Of a DNA stretch of 49,877 nt, positions 1 through 7,966 are shown in pieces. The notes beneath the pieces were generated by a model that saw only the letters and a list, made by a program, of their open reading frames with translations, was not told where the DNA came from and searched no databases. Source of the DNA: Lachnoclostridium sp. GTDB lineage: Bacteria; Bacillota; Clostridia; Lachnospirales; Lachnospiraceae. The stretch spans positions 1 through 49,877 of the forward strand of contig JAMPEY010000008.1 of NCBI GenBank assembly GCA_023664665.1, written 5' to 3'. Made by a program: the position numbers and the translations under genes. How positions within the stretch are numbered: position 1 is the stretch's first letter; each line of letters begins with the position of its first letter.

Positions 1-12
1 GTCATGACCACT

Positions 13-186
13 TTACGCTCTCGCATTCCTTCTCTTATCCCTCAATTCCGTTATCCTGTGGAAAGCCTCGTCAAGTGGCAGTTCCCTTCCTGCCTCCATA
101 TCGTCAATGCCCCTGTCAAGTGCCTGCATCAGGCTTTTATTCTCCAGCAGGGCATCTTTCCCTCTGGTGTCAACTGCCATATCCAT
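13..186 (-). CDS. Small antitoxin-like protein
   Basis: Predicted 57-residue acidic/basic helical protein. The stretch reading DRGIDDMEAGRELPLDEAF resembles the C-terminal half of Phd/RelB-type antitoxins common in Clostridia; this is recognition from memory, not a search. I chose the ATG at 186 because AGGTGG sits about 5 nt upstream; a GTG three codons earlier is possible. Immediately after the stop, on the same strand, a GTG at 11..9 or ATG at 6..4 could begin the partner toxin outside the window, which would be the usual antitoxin-toxin order. It could instead be a free-standing small hypothetical protein. Confidence 0.5.
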   Translation of the reverse strand: MDMAVDTRGKDALLENKSLMQALDRGIDDMEAGRELPLDEAFHRITELRDKRRNARA

Positions 187-432
187 AAAGACCACCTCGC
201 ATCATTTTTTCTATCTATAATAGTATCTCCAACCACTCCTATTTTACCATACATCAGGGTAAAACAGAAGTAGATTTTTATTATATATTAGTAAGCGGCA
301 AACAGTTTTCTGCGACAGATATTTATTGTATCATAAGCATGCGCCATAAATCGGTATATTTTTTCATCCATTCTTAACAAAAATCTCACTATAAAATTTT
401 GTGCTGCCACTTATGATTGAACAGGTATGGTA

Positions 433-870
433 CTACTTTATATTTTCCTGAAACTGCATAAGCTCTTTTGTCAGTTGCTTCGCAGAAAAATAGTTATTCA
501 TAATCATGATACAATGAACAAGTATAAATATCACAAGCACACTGAGCATTACCCCTATGATAACTTCGGCTTTTTCCGTGTGGATCATGGGACTTATGAT
601 ACAGACACCTGATACTTCTGCTTCTATAACCGCAAACTGTATTATTTTACGCAGAATGATCTGCTTGTCCGATAACTCTTTCGAAGAGTACATAAGCAGA
701 TTCGGAATCACTCCCAGAGCCGCAAAAATAAACGGCGAGGCAAATGCGCTGTATCCGAAGCTTGCATCCGGGTCTAAAACTGAACCAAGGATCGCAATTC
801 CTGCTGTAATACAGGTGACAAGAATAAAATATATCATAAGCGACCTGTAAAGTATTTCTTTCATACTCAT
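433..870 (-). CDS. DUF3021 family membrane protein
   Basis: Protein of 145 residues with about four predicted membrane segments (roughly residues 10-30, 42-60, 72-95 and 102-125) and a short charged tail, matching the size and layout of DUF3021 proteins. Its ATG overlaps the stop of the upstream LytTR gene by 4 nt, so the two are translationally coupled. LytTR plus DUF3021 is a recurrent Firmicutes pair in which the membrane protein is thought to restrain or signal to the DNA-binding partner; that role is family knowledge and not visible here. It is the last gene of a three-gene operon. Confidence 0.75.
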   Translation of the reverse strand: MSMKEILYRSLMIYFILVTCITAGIAILGSVLDPDASFGYSAFASPFIFAALGVIPNLLMYSSKELSDKQIILRKIIQFAVIEAEVSGVCIISPMIHTEKAEVIIGVMLSVLVIFILVHCIMIMNNYFSAKQLTKELMQFQENIK

Positions 871-1313
871 AAGCTTCCACCTTTCAGAGCTTTTTTCAGC
901 TCAGGCACATATTTTCTTGAAACAATAACTTGTTCTCCGCTTTGAAAAACAGCCGTAAATCTGCCATTCAGCGAGGGCTTTATCGACTCGATCTTCATGA
1001 GATTCAGCAGCACAGATTTTGATACACGCAGAAAATGCTTTTCCTTTAAAGCTTCCTCCAGCTCATACAGCTTCTGATGTGTTTCATATACCTGTTTTTC
1101 GCAGTAAATGAATACCTTGTTGTCTACTCCTTCCATATAAAACACATCGGAAACAGCAATTTCATACTGTGCGCCTTCGACAATGCCCGTAAGCTGTCCT
1201 TGTCTGGATTTCACAAAGCGGACGATTTCCGTTATTTCATTGCTTACTTCATGGCAGTAAATTTCCAGCCGTTCCTTTTCTTCTTTTTTGATTTGAGAAA
1301 TATTTATGATCAT
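867..1313 (-). CDS. LytTR-domain DNA-binding regulator
   Basis: Protein of 148 residues. The C-terminal ~100 residues carry the LytTR pattern: a YMEGVDNKVFIYC strand pair, a FLRVSKSVLLNL segment containing the basic recognition loop, then GRFTAVFQSGEQVIVSRKYV. There is no receiver domain, so this is the stand-alone LytTR type usually controlled by a membrane partner (the DUF3021 protein next to it) rather than a phosphorylated response regulator. It begins 11 nt after the hydrolase gene. The ribosome site (AGTAGGT) is weak, suggesting coupled translation. It probably autoregulates the operon (inference). Confidence 0.85.
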   Translation of the reverse strand: MIINISQIKKEEKERLEIYCHEVSNEITEIVRFVKSRQGQLTGIVEGAQYEIAVSDVFYMEGVDNKVFIYCEKQVYETHQKLYELEEALKEKHFLRVSKSVLLNLMKIESIKPSLNGRFTAVFQSGEQVIVSRKYVPELKKALKGGSL

Positions 1314-1324
1314 TTACAATATAC

Positions 1325-2695
1325 CTACTTTTCCGCTATCTGTGCATTCCAAGGCTCAATACTCGGTTCGCCCTCTCCTTTTAGATAATAATCAAAAAAT
1401 TCAAGTATGATACCGTTTATTTCGGGAATGAATTCGGATGAGTCCACATCGCCCTTTCCCAGCATTTTCGCCAATGCGGGAGCAAAAAGCGGCAGATCTG
1501 TGAAATCCATATGCTCCGTGCCGTCGAAATGTGCTTCTCTTCCATCCATGGCATTGTCTAGTAAATATTTGTTTACATAGTAAGTTTCTTCATTAAGATA
1601 AGACTCCCAATGGCTTGCATTGTCAAGCGAAAGTATCGGTATCGGGTAAGGCTCCGGGTTGTAATTAATCTTTCCGTCGGTAAATGATATTTGTTCGCCG
1701 AGCATTGTGCCGTCAATACAGGTTACCGCAGCAATGTCGTCACGCTCTCTGCCGAGCTGTACCGCTACCGCGCCTCCGATAGAATGTCCCATAAGTCCGA
1801 TTTTTTCTGTGTCTGCCATTTCAAGCACTCCCAGAATTTCCGCCCTTGCATCCTCTGATTCCGTATACCATGCCGCATCAAGCGCATTTAAGTCTTTGGC
1901 GCTTTTTATGGTATCAAGCACAAAGTTTTCATCAGCCGTACGGATAGACATCCATTCACATATAACATTAAAATCATTCTCGGTCTCAGTAAAATCGGAA
2001 CTATACTGCATATTAACAGCTGTCTGCATAAACGCAAAATCAACTATGATTGTTTTGCTCTCCGTGTCCTTTGTAAAGAATGCATAATAAGGGTGGTCCA
2101 TACTTGCCACAACATAGCCGTTGCTTGCAAGTTCCGCATACAGGGAATAATTGCTATGATAATAGCCGAATGAGCCGTGAGCGAACAATACCAGAGGACA
2201 GTTTGCCGCATCGCCCTCGGGATAGTAGAAATGAATCGGTATCTCACGGTTGGAACCGTCGTTTTCATTCATTTCAAGTCTGCTATTGTCGATCAGTATT
2301 GCCTGAGTTTCCTTTACTTCGTACCGACCGCTTGTTTTAAGTCCCGAATAACCTGTGAAAATAAAGGCAGGGAAAAGTGAAAAACCGATAATAATAATGC
2401 TCATAACAGTACCGAAAACAGCTTTTACCTTTGTTCTTTCTTTTTTGATACTGCCACGCTTTATAAGATATGTAAGACAGAATATGGCAAGGCGTATTCC
2501 GAGGATAATGAGACAGCCTGTGAATCTCCATTTCTGTCCTGTTACAGGCAAAAGCATTACAAGCAGCATGAGCACAAACTCAGCCGCACAGAAAAATAAT
2601 CTGTTTCTGTGCCAAAGGCTTCTGTATTTTGTAAAACTAAGCACTGTAAGCGCAATTTCCATAACCGTAAAAACCGCAAATAAAATAACTCCCAT
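1325..2695 (-). CDS. Membrane-anchored alpha/beta hydrolase (PAF-acetylhydrolase-like)
   Basis: Protein of 456 residues. The first ~115 residues hold about four hydrophobic helices, so the catalytic part is membrane-tethered. The rest is an alpha/beta hydrolase: oxyanion-side FAHGS near residue 168, nucleophile elbow GHSIGG near 304, and a candidate catalytic His in GTEHMDF near 393. The arrangement resembles the platelet-activating-factor acetylhydrolase/dienelactone hydrolase group, which cleaves short esters; the substrate cannot be told. First gene of the hydrolase-LytTR-DUF3021 operon, 11 nt before the regulator. GGAG lies about 10 nt before the ATG. Confidence 0.8.
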   Translation of the reverse strand: MGVILFAVFTVMEIALTVLSFTKYRSLWHRNRLFFCAAEFVLMLLVMLLPVTGQKWRFTGCLIILGIRLAIFCLTYLIKRGSIKKERTKVKAVFGTVMSIIIIGFSLFPAFIFTGYSGLKTSGRYEVKETQAILIDNSRLEMNENDGSNREIPIHFYYPEGDAANCPLVLFAHGSFGYYHSNYSLYAELASNGYVVASMDHPYYAFFTKDTESKTIIVDFAFMQTAVNMQYSSDFTETENDFNVICEWMSIRTADENFVLDTIKSAKDLNALDAAWYTESEDARAEILGVLEMADTEKIGLMGHSIGGAVAVQLGRERDDIAAVTCIDGTMLGEQISFTDGKINYNPEPYPIPILSLDNASHWESYLNEETYYVNKYLLDNAMDGREAHFDGTEHMDFTDLPLFAPALAKMLGKGDVDSSEFIPEINGIILEFFDYYLKGEGEPSIEPWNAQIAEK

Positions 2696-2819
2696 TTTAA
2701 AAAACTCCGTTCTTTTCCTTTTGTGTTTCAGCTGATATATTCAACATACATCATGCCGCAAAAGGAAGCAACAGAAAAAATGCAAGATGCAAATTTGAAC
2801 GGTAAAATGCAGCTTCTCT

Positions 2820-3303
2820 TTATTTTTCTATACCAACTACCGGCATATAAAACCCAAAACTCAGCACAATCGCCAGCCACATAAACCGAAATCCTTTGTC
2901 TTTCGTTTCGGATGTCTTTTTGAAATAAAGGACAATAATAAGCAGTCCAAGCAGCACAAAGGGAATATTTCTGTAGATACCCCATGCAAGCGGCGCATCC
3001 GCAGATGTCCACCCGTTTTGCGGAAAAAGGCACAGGATAATCCTTGCCGCCGCTAACAGACAGATACAGACCGTCAGTACATTCCTGCCTTGTACCTGAT
3101 AACGAAGCCGCCATATATAATAGAGTAATACATAAAATACCGTCATGGTAATAGAAGTAACCAGCTTGCCTATGCCAAGCGCCGCCACATAGTTGTCCAG
3201 CCCTGTCGTGCATAAGGCATAAGCACGGGGAAGAAGATGGAATGCGTCACCCGTGCCAAGAATGAACGCCATCATCCCAAACAGGAAATATTGTTTTTCT
3301 CCG
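2820..3303 (-). pseudogene. Decayed multi-pass membrane protein (5' end lost)
   Basis: An open frame encodes about five hydrophobic segments (starting RGEKQYFLFGMMAFILG and ending FGFYMPVVGIEK) that read like the body of a ~200-250-residue Clostridial membrane protein of unknown function. No start codon with a ribosome site is present: upstream, the frame runs straight into sequence that codes, in another frame, for a ParE/RelE-type toxin. I therefore call it a 5'-truncated remnant joined to the toxin gene near 3300. Translation from an internal ATG cannot be excluded, but no ribosome site supports one. Confidence 0.55.
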
Positions 3304-3486
3304 CGGCTCCTGCGCATCATACAGGCGATAACGCATCGGCATTTCACTGAGAGAATGTATCCCTTCCATGATTCTCCCGACCTGCCTGGCTGCCGTTTCC
3401 GGCGCGCACAGTTCATCCGCGATATATGCGTACAGCCCCCTCAAATCCCGCCTTGCGCCTGCTGTATATACAACATCCCAGCTCAT
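3247..3486 (-). pseudogene. Truncated ParE/RelE-family toxin gene
   Basis: The first ~60 residues (SWDVVYTAGARRDLRGLYAYI ... LSEMPMRYRLYDAQEP) match the start and middle of ParE/RelE-type ribonuclease or gyrase toxins. Full members are about 100 residues and continue with a strand pair carrying catalytic or target-binding residues. Here the homology stops after YDAQEP near 3304, and the last ~19 residues are the out-of-frame reading of a membrane-protein gene. The ATG overlaps the antitoxin stop by 4 nt (ATGA), the normal operon layout. The toxin has probably been inactivated by a deletion fusing two genes. Confidence 0.65.
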
Positions 3487-3788
3487 ATTCCGAAGTCCCT
3501 CTTCATCTCCGTTTCAACAGCGTCTGCCGGATGGACCCTGCCTTCCCGTATGTCAGCCATCCCTTCTTCAATCTCCCTGTCAAACTGCTCTTTGGTAAGA
3601 GCCCCGTATACAACCGGCGCTTCCTGCGGCAGCTTCATTTCAAACGGTATGCCGCGCTGAAGCACGACCTGCCTTAAAAACATCCCCACCGCATTTGACA
3701 TCGGAATCCCCAGCTGACCAAGCACCTGCTCTGCCTGTTCCTTGATTTCAGGCTCCACACGCGCAAATACATTTGATGTTCTTGCCAT
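3483..3788 (-). CDS. RelB/DinJ-family antitoxin
   Basis: Protein of 101 residues. The N-terminus (ARTSNVFARVEPEIKEQAEQVLGQLGIPMSNAVGMFL) is the ribbon-helix-helix DNA-binding part of the RelB/DinJ family; the acidic C-terminal tail normally wraps the toxin. An AGGAGG lies about 8 nt before the ATG. A TTGCAA-17-TATGCT promoter overlaps a 7-bp inverted repeat that is a plausible autoregulatory operator. The partner toxin gene directly downstream is truncated, so this looks like an orphaned antitoxin, perhaps kept for protection against a related toxin elsewhere (inference). Confidence 0.85.
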   Translation of the reverse strand: MARTSNVFARVEPEIKEQAEQVLGQLGIPMSNAVGMFLRQVVLQRGIPFEMKLPQEAPVVYGALTKEQFDREIEEGMADIREGRVHPADAVETEMKRDFGI

Positions 3789-3808
3789 ATCAATCGCCTC
3801 CTGCCTAT

Positions 3809-3840
3809 AGCATACCCGTTTTGCTTGCGGATTGCAAGCA
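3809..3840 (-). promoter_or_regulatory. Promoter and operator of the RelB-type antitoxin
   Basis: On the minus strand a -35 TTGCAA (3832-3837) and -10 TATGCT (3809-3814) are 17 nt apart. The inverted repeat TGCTTGC-5 nt-GCAAGCA (3822-3840) covers the -35 box, placed as expected for repression by an antitoxin or its complex. Confidence 0.6.
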
Positions 3841-3931
3841 GTTACTTTTTAACGATAGAGTAAGTAAGAAAAAATGCTGATTACAATCTTCATACCGCAA
3901 AAAGAAACAATAGTGATACTGAGAATATTTT

Positions 3932-4039
3932 CTATGTCCTCTTTAACTGTCCATATACAATCTTTCTCCGAAATTTGAGGGCAAATACAATATGATATTT
4001 ACATTCCCATTCGGTATGTGATAAACTATTCCTATCCAT
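3932..4039 (-). pseudogene. IS200/IS605-family transposase (tnpA) fragment
   Basis: A strong ribosome site (AAAGGAGG) precedes an ATG that opens MDRNSLSHTEWECKYHIVFA followed by FRRKIVYGQLK, the characteristic N-terminus of Y1-type IS200/IS605 TnpA. The frame stops after 35 residues where a one-base shift appears (AAAGAGGACATAG), and the following sequence no longer resembles the family. The HUH motif and catalytic Tyr of a ~150-residue TnpA are missing, so it is a dead remnant. The short GC hairpin at 4132-4150 may be its subterminal end structure. Confidence 0.8.
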
Positions 4040-4131
4040 TTAAATTACCTCCTTTGCATTTTAACTTGGTTGGCAAACTAAGTTATTATAGCATTGGAGG
4101 TTTTTTACTGTAAGCTAAAGCATCTGTTATC

Positions 4132-4150
4132 CCCCCTGCATAGCAGGGGG
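4132..4150. repeat. Perfect GC hairpin, probable IS200/IS605 end
   Basis: Inverted repeat CCCCCTGC-ATA-GCAGGGGG, an 8-bp stem with a 3-nt loop. It lies between the tnpA remnant and the 3' end of the lipoprotein gene. It has no T-run on the side expected for terminating the lipoprotein gene, which fits a TnpA-recognised end hairpin better than a terminator. The rest of the 3790-4186 gap shows nothing else beyond the antitoxin promoter and tnpA remnant. Confidence 0.5.
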
Positions 4151-4186
4151 TTATTAAAAGACTGTGACATAATAATGAGTTTGAAC

Positions 4187-5983
4187 TCAATTCCATGGGT
4201 TTCCGTCAGGAGACACGGTTCCCTGCTCTGCCAACCACTCCCGCAGGAAAGTTCGGATGGAGCCCTTTTCCACCTGAGCACCATAAGCCTCGCCCACTTC
4301 TTCGGTATAGCTTCTCATCAGGAAAGCCACACGATAAGTTTCGCTATCCTCCAGATCGCCGCCTCCTCTGGTTTCCAATACATAGGGGAAGGGCTCGCCG
4401 TCCCCGGTCATATCGAAGCCGGCGGCAGCCAATTCCTTTGCCTGAGCCCCGGTCATGGTCAGGATGGCGTACTCGCCGTCGTGGCCGGGACAAATGTTAT
4501 TGGATATCTCCGAGTTGATTCTTTCCGCATAAAGCCTTCCGGTAATGCCGTCTGTCAACTTTAATCCGTCTTTATAAGCTGTGCCATAGGGGATTATGGC
4601 AGCATCCGCCTCGACCGTGCTGCCTAAAGCTTTGCCTACCAGCCGGGCAGTCTCCTCTAATGTAAAATCATCAGTGCTTTCACAGAAATATAACGCTTTC
4701 TGGTTGTTCAGCCAATCACTTTGGAGCTCATCCATTTTCGCAATGGCTCCCGGTCCGTCCATTCCATTTTTACCCAGAAACCATTCCTTGTAAGCCTGCC
4801 CCATATCGGCCAGAACATTTTCCCATCCGGCATAAGTCATGCGGAAAGCGCGACCCTCCTCCATAGCCTGTTTGGCATCATAGATGATAGAACTTTCCGG
4901 AAGAACAGTGTTGTTCAGCACATTCATCACACAAGGGGTACTTTCGGTAACAAAGGTTGCCTGTCCTTCTGCAGAATAGAGCAGGCCTAACACGCGGATA
5001 GCTTTTTCCAGCTTTTCCTCGTTCCCCGGCTCTGTCAGCCGTTTGCTGATACCTATGTAGCTGGTGGGATTATACATATAGATATTCTTATTGCCGTCCT
5101 CCCCGATGTAGGGCATCATCCCCCATTCATCGCCGTTGGACATAGTTGGGTTTTCCACAAGGGCAGACATGGTGAAAAACACCGCTTTCCGCCCGGCAAG
5201 ATAGTCCTCAATCAGTTCTACATTAGACCGGTCTTCCGGGTCTGCAGTATACATACCGATATCAATATATTTTTGAACATAGTCCATAGTATGTTCCCAC
5301 ATTCCGGCGGCGGTGGCGTCTCCGGACAGGAAATCCCTCTCCCACTGAACCCCCTCCATCGTGGTGAACCAATCGGTCTTGGCCAGATTAAATACAGAGG
5401 AAAAGTCGTGACCGGTGAGTTGAGTGCCGACGATACCGGGAATCAGACCGTCAGCTCTAATCTCGGCGCACAGCGTTTCCAATTCATCGTAATTTTCGGG
5501 CAGTTCCCAACCATTTTCCTCCATCAGTGTCTTGTTGTAGAGAATGCCGTACATGGCGTTGCTGACCGGAAGAAGATAGACGCCGCCGTCAATAGATACC
5601 TGATCCAAAACCGAAGTGGATAAGTCATTGACAAAGTCATAGCCGGACAGATCCACCAGCCTCTCCTTAGCCAGTTTTTCATCAAGAATTTGTGAAGTGC
5701 TGAACAGATCCGGGATATCGTCCGCACGCATTTGAGACCAGCTATAGCCGGTATAGTTGGCTCCCGCATAGGAGACAAATTCTATTTCAATATCCGGTTC
5801 ACATTCCTTCAGCAGTTCCCAAAAGCCGTCATAGCCGCCCCAGGTTACCCAGGTCAAGGCACTGCTTTCAGGCTTGGTGTCACCTAAATCGGACGGTTTT
5901 TCATTGGAACCGCAGGCGGAAAGCATTAATGCCGCGCCAACAAACAAGGCAAATAATCGCCAAAAAGATTTCTTCGTTTTCAT
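4187..5983 (-). CDS. Lipoprotein: family-1 solute-binding domain fused to 5'-nucleotidase-C-like domain
   Basis: Protein of 598 residues from the ATG at 5983, chosen because AAGGAGAG lies ~9 nt upstream and a lipoprotein signal (LMLSACGS, lipidated Cys) follows directly. Residues ~35-430 are an extracellular solute-binding protein of the sugar ABC type (TWVTWGGYDGFWELLKE, LPVSNAMYGILYNKTLMEENGWELPENYDELE). Residues ~440-598 (AAIIPYGTAYKDGL, LTDGITGRLYAERI, AILTMTGAQAKELAAAGFD, YRVAFLMRSYTEE) resemble the 5'-nucleotidase C-terminal domain. No permease or ATPase genes adjoin it. The protein may bind a ligand outside the cell for sensing or for a distant transporter (inference). It has its own promoter. 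Confidence 0.8.
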   Translation of the reverse strand: MKTKKSFWRLFALFVGAALMLSACGSNEKPSDLGDTKPESSALTWVTWGGYDGFWELLKECEPDIEIEFVSYAGANYTGYSWSQMRADDIPDLFSTSQILDEKLAKERLVDLSGYDFVNDLSTSVLDQVSIDGGVYLLPVSNAMYGILYNKTLMEENGWELPENYDELETLCAEIRADGLIPGIVGTQLTGHDFSSVFNLAKTDWFTTMEGVQWERDFLSGDATAAGMWEHTMDYVQKYIDIGMYTADPEDRSNVELIEDYLAGRKAVFFTMSALVENPTMSNGDEWGMMPYIGEDGNKNIYMYNPTSYIGISKRLTEPGNEEKLEKAIRVLGLLYSAEGQATFVTESTPCVMNVLNNTVLPESSIIYDAKQAMEEGRAFRMTYAGWENVLADMGQAYKEWFLGKNGMDGPGAIAKMDELQSDWLNNQKALYFCESTDDFTLEETARLVGKALGSTVEADAAIIPYGTAYKDGLKLTDGITGRLYAERINSEISNNICPGHDGEYAILTMTGAQAKELAAAGFDMTGDGEPFPYVLETRGGGDLEDSETYRVAFLMRSYTEEVGEAYGAQVEKGSIRTFLREWLAEQGTVSPDGNPWN

Positions 5984-6081
5984 CAGGGTCACTCTCCTTT
6001 TCAGATATTTATACAAAGCGGCTGCCCATACTGCAATCTCTTTAATGCGGCAATGCAGTCATCTGTCATTTCTACTGATGA

Positions 6082-6110
6082 ATTATATAACAAGAGAAGT
6101 TTTAATGCAA
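6082..6110 (-). promoter_or_regulatory. Promoter of the solute-binding lipoprotein gene
   Basis: On the minus strand TTGCAT (6105-6110) and TATAAT (6082-6087) are separated by 17 nt, leaving a ~98-nt leader to the ATG at 5983. No riboswitch-like structure was recognised in the leader. Confidence 0.6.
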
Positions 6111-6143
6111 TCGAATGTTGTAAAAATTTTGGATTTTGTGCGA

Positions 6144-6590
6144 TTAAAACAGATTCTGTCTCCTTTGTGCCTTTGAAACGCTATCAGCTAATTCTTTTGG
6201 TAGGTCAATCTTTTCGACTTCTATGTCAAATTGCCGTATACTCTCGGCTATAAAGGATTGCCCCCTCAAATAGTTTTTTACTTTATCATCTACAACAATC
6301 ATAATCTTTCTGTAGGAAAATGCCTTACTCTTTTCCAATAACAGCATTTTCAAAATATCCTGCGCTATTTTGTGTTTCTGTCCACCCTTTAAAGCTCCGA
6401 TGTGTGAATATATCTCACATATTATTTTTTCATCTTCCGAATACAAATCCGGCTCAATATGAACACCGTCAGCAAGGAGTATCCGGACATTTCTTTCAAA
6501 ATGGCATCCGAACATTTCTTCTACAGCGTTCGCAATGTAACATTCGGCGTCCTGTTGTTCCCTTGAATCTGATTTGCTTGTATTTATCAT
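6144..6590 (-). CDS. Small PD-(D/E)XK-nuclease-like hypothetical protein
   Basis: Protein of 148 residues, not assigned to a named family. A central pattern (ILLADGVHIEPDLYSEDEKIICEIYSHIGALKGGQKHKIAQD) places PD, then E-x-Y, then a Lys-rich helix in the order of restriction-endonuclease-like folds; the next strand is IMIVVDD. No membrane or signal segments are seen. CAGGAG precedes the ATG at 6590. It follows the AAA/DUF4143 ATPase gene by ~100 nt, and copies of the motif flanking the ATPase lie in that gap, hinting at shared control. A metal-dependent nuclease is possible but unproven. Confidence 0.55.
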   Translation of the reverse strand: MINTSKSDSREQQDAECYIANAVEEMFGCHFERNVRILLADGVHIEPDLYSEDEKIICEIYSHIGALKGGQKHKIAQDILKMLLLEKSKAFSYRKIMIVVDDKVKNYLRGQSFIAESIRQFDIEVEKIDLPKELADSVSKAQRRQNLF

Positions 6591-6649
6591 TCGTATTCTC
6601 CTGCCTGCGATACTGCTATCAATAAAGAGTTTCTTTATTCCTTTATACT

Positions 6650-6690
6650 CTAAAAGAGATTTCGGTTAATTTTTACTTAAATATCTTTTC
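6650..6690. repeat. Two copies of a ~20-bp motif, inverted, 3' of the ATPase gene
   Basis: Plus-strand CTAAAAGAGATTTCGGTTAA (6650-6669) faces a minus-strand copy, GAAAAGATATTTAAGTAAAA read from 6690 to 6671. Both match the two copies upstream of the ATPase gene (7967-7986 and 8039-8058). They form a loose inverted pair between the ATPase stop and the next gene. Confidence 0.6.
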
Positions 6691-6692
6691 AT

Positions 6693-7955
6693 CTATATCT
6701 CCAAAGATTCTGCATTCAGCAGGAAATCATAAATGCCCATCACCAATATCCCGTCTTCATTATAAAAAGGTCTTGGTGTATTTGCTGTAATCACGATTTT
6801 CTTAAAAGAATCCCGGATTTTCAAAAGCGGTCGTAACTCCTGCGCTGCCTTTTCTTCTGTTTCAAGAAGATATGCCGATTGGATGTAATACTTTTTTGAA
6901 CCCCTACTGCATATAAAGTCAACTTCAAGCTGCTTCTTTACCGCTTTCGCAGACTTGTCGCTTTCAACGATTGTCAGATTGCCCACATCCACATGATAGC
7001 CACGCATGCGCAATTCATTGTATATTACATTTTCCATAGCATGCGTCACTTCCATCTGACGGAAATTGATTCGCGCATTACGAAGCCCCATATCCATGAA
7101 ATAATACTTAAGCGGTGTTTCTATATAAGCTTTTCCCTTAATATCGTATCTCTTAGCTGCTTCCACTAAAAAAGCATCTTCCAAATACTCAATATACTTT
7201 GTGATGGTAGTTGCGGTAATTCTGGAATGACCAACACTCCTAAATGTATTTTTCAGTTTATTCGGATTTGTGAGAGAACCGATTGCTGAAGAAAGTATGT
7301 TCAGCAATGCTTCCATTTCACTGACATTTCTGATTTTATTACGCTTTATAATGTCGCGAATATAGGTTTCTTTAAGCAGATTATCGAGTAATGCCACCTT
7401 CTGCTCTTCCGTATCCGCAAGGACCACTAATGGGATTCCACCGTATGAGACATATTCATTCCAACCGTCATACTGATTCCCATCATACACAGACATGAAC
7501 TCCGAAAAGCTTAACGGATACATATGAATCTCGTCACCCCTGCCCCCAAATTCTGTAGCAATATCCTTAGACAGGAATTTTGCGTTGCTGCCGGATACAT
7601 ATAGGTCACAGTTCTTCTTATCCGCAAGTCCGTTCAGAACACTGACAAATTCTCCAAGCATCTGAACCTCGTCCAAAAGGATATAATATTTTCCATCATC
7701 CTTAAACTGCTCCTTTATCCACGGATAAAACACCTTCGGGTCGCGATATTCCATATTGTCAAACAAGTCAAACGCCATCTCTATAATATGGTCTGCCGAC
7801 ACTCCGCCCGCAAGCAGAGCATTTTTGAACAGTGTGCGCAGCAAATAGGACTTTCCGCATCTACGAATACCGGTCACAATTTTTATCAAGCCATTATTTT
7901 TACGCTTTAGCATCTGTTCCAGATAATAATCCCGCTTAATCTCTATCTCCATCAT
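6693..7955 (-). CDS. AAA_14/DUF4143 ATP-binding protein
   Basis: Protein of 420 residues. The N-terminal AAA_14 ATPase carries Walker A GIRRCGKS near residue 30, Walker B YYILLDEVQ near 92 and a sensor region VSGSNAKFLS. The C-terminal DUF4143 region (ENVIYNELRMRGYHV, QLEVDFI, YYIQSAY) has a PD-(D/E)XK-like order of residues. This common family is often called a predicted ATPase of unknown function and sits in accessory regions. AAGGAG lies 5 nt before the ATG. A TTGAAA-17-TATGAT promoter lies between two copies of a ~20-bp motif, a layout suggesting autoregulation (inference). Confidence 0.85.
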   Translation of the reverse strand: MMEIEIKRDYYLEQMLKRKNNGLIKIVTGIRRCGKSYLLRTLFKNALLAGGVSADHIIEMAFDLFDNMEYRDPKVFYPWIKEQFKDDGKYYILLDEVQMLGEFVSVLNGLADKKNCDLYVSGSNAKFLSKDIATEFGGRGDEIHMYPLSFSEFMSVYDGNQYDGWNEYVSYGGIPLVVLADTEEQKVALLDNLLKETYIRDIIKRNKIRNVSEMEALLNILSSAIGSLTNPNKLKNTFRSVGHSRITATTITKYIEYLEDAFLVEAAKRYDIKGKAYIETPLKYYFMDMGLRNARINFRQMEVTHAMENVIYNELRMRGYHVDVGNLTIVESDKSAKAVKKQLEVDFICSRGSKKYYIQSAYLLETEEKAAQELRPLLKIRDSFKKIVITANTPRPFYNEDGILVMGIYDFLLNAESLEI

Positions 7956-7966
7956 CCGGCTCCTTT

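Noticed and set aside
2728..3213. 161-codon minus-strand frame
   Set aside because: It overlaps the membrane-protein remnant in another frame and its residue make-up (Cys/Gly/Arg-rich) does not look like a real protein.
4132..4150. Terminator for the solute-binding lipoprotein gene
   Set aside because: No U-run follows the hairpin in the direction of that gene, and it lies beside an IS200 remnant.
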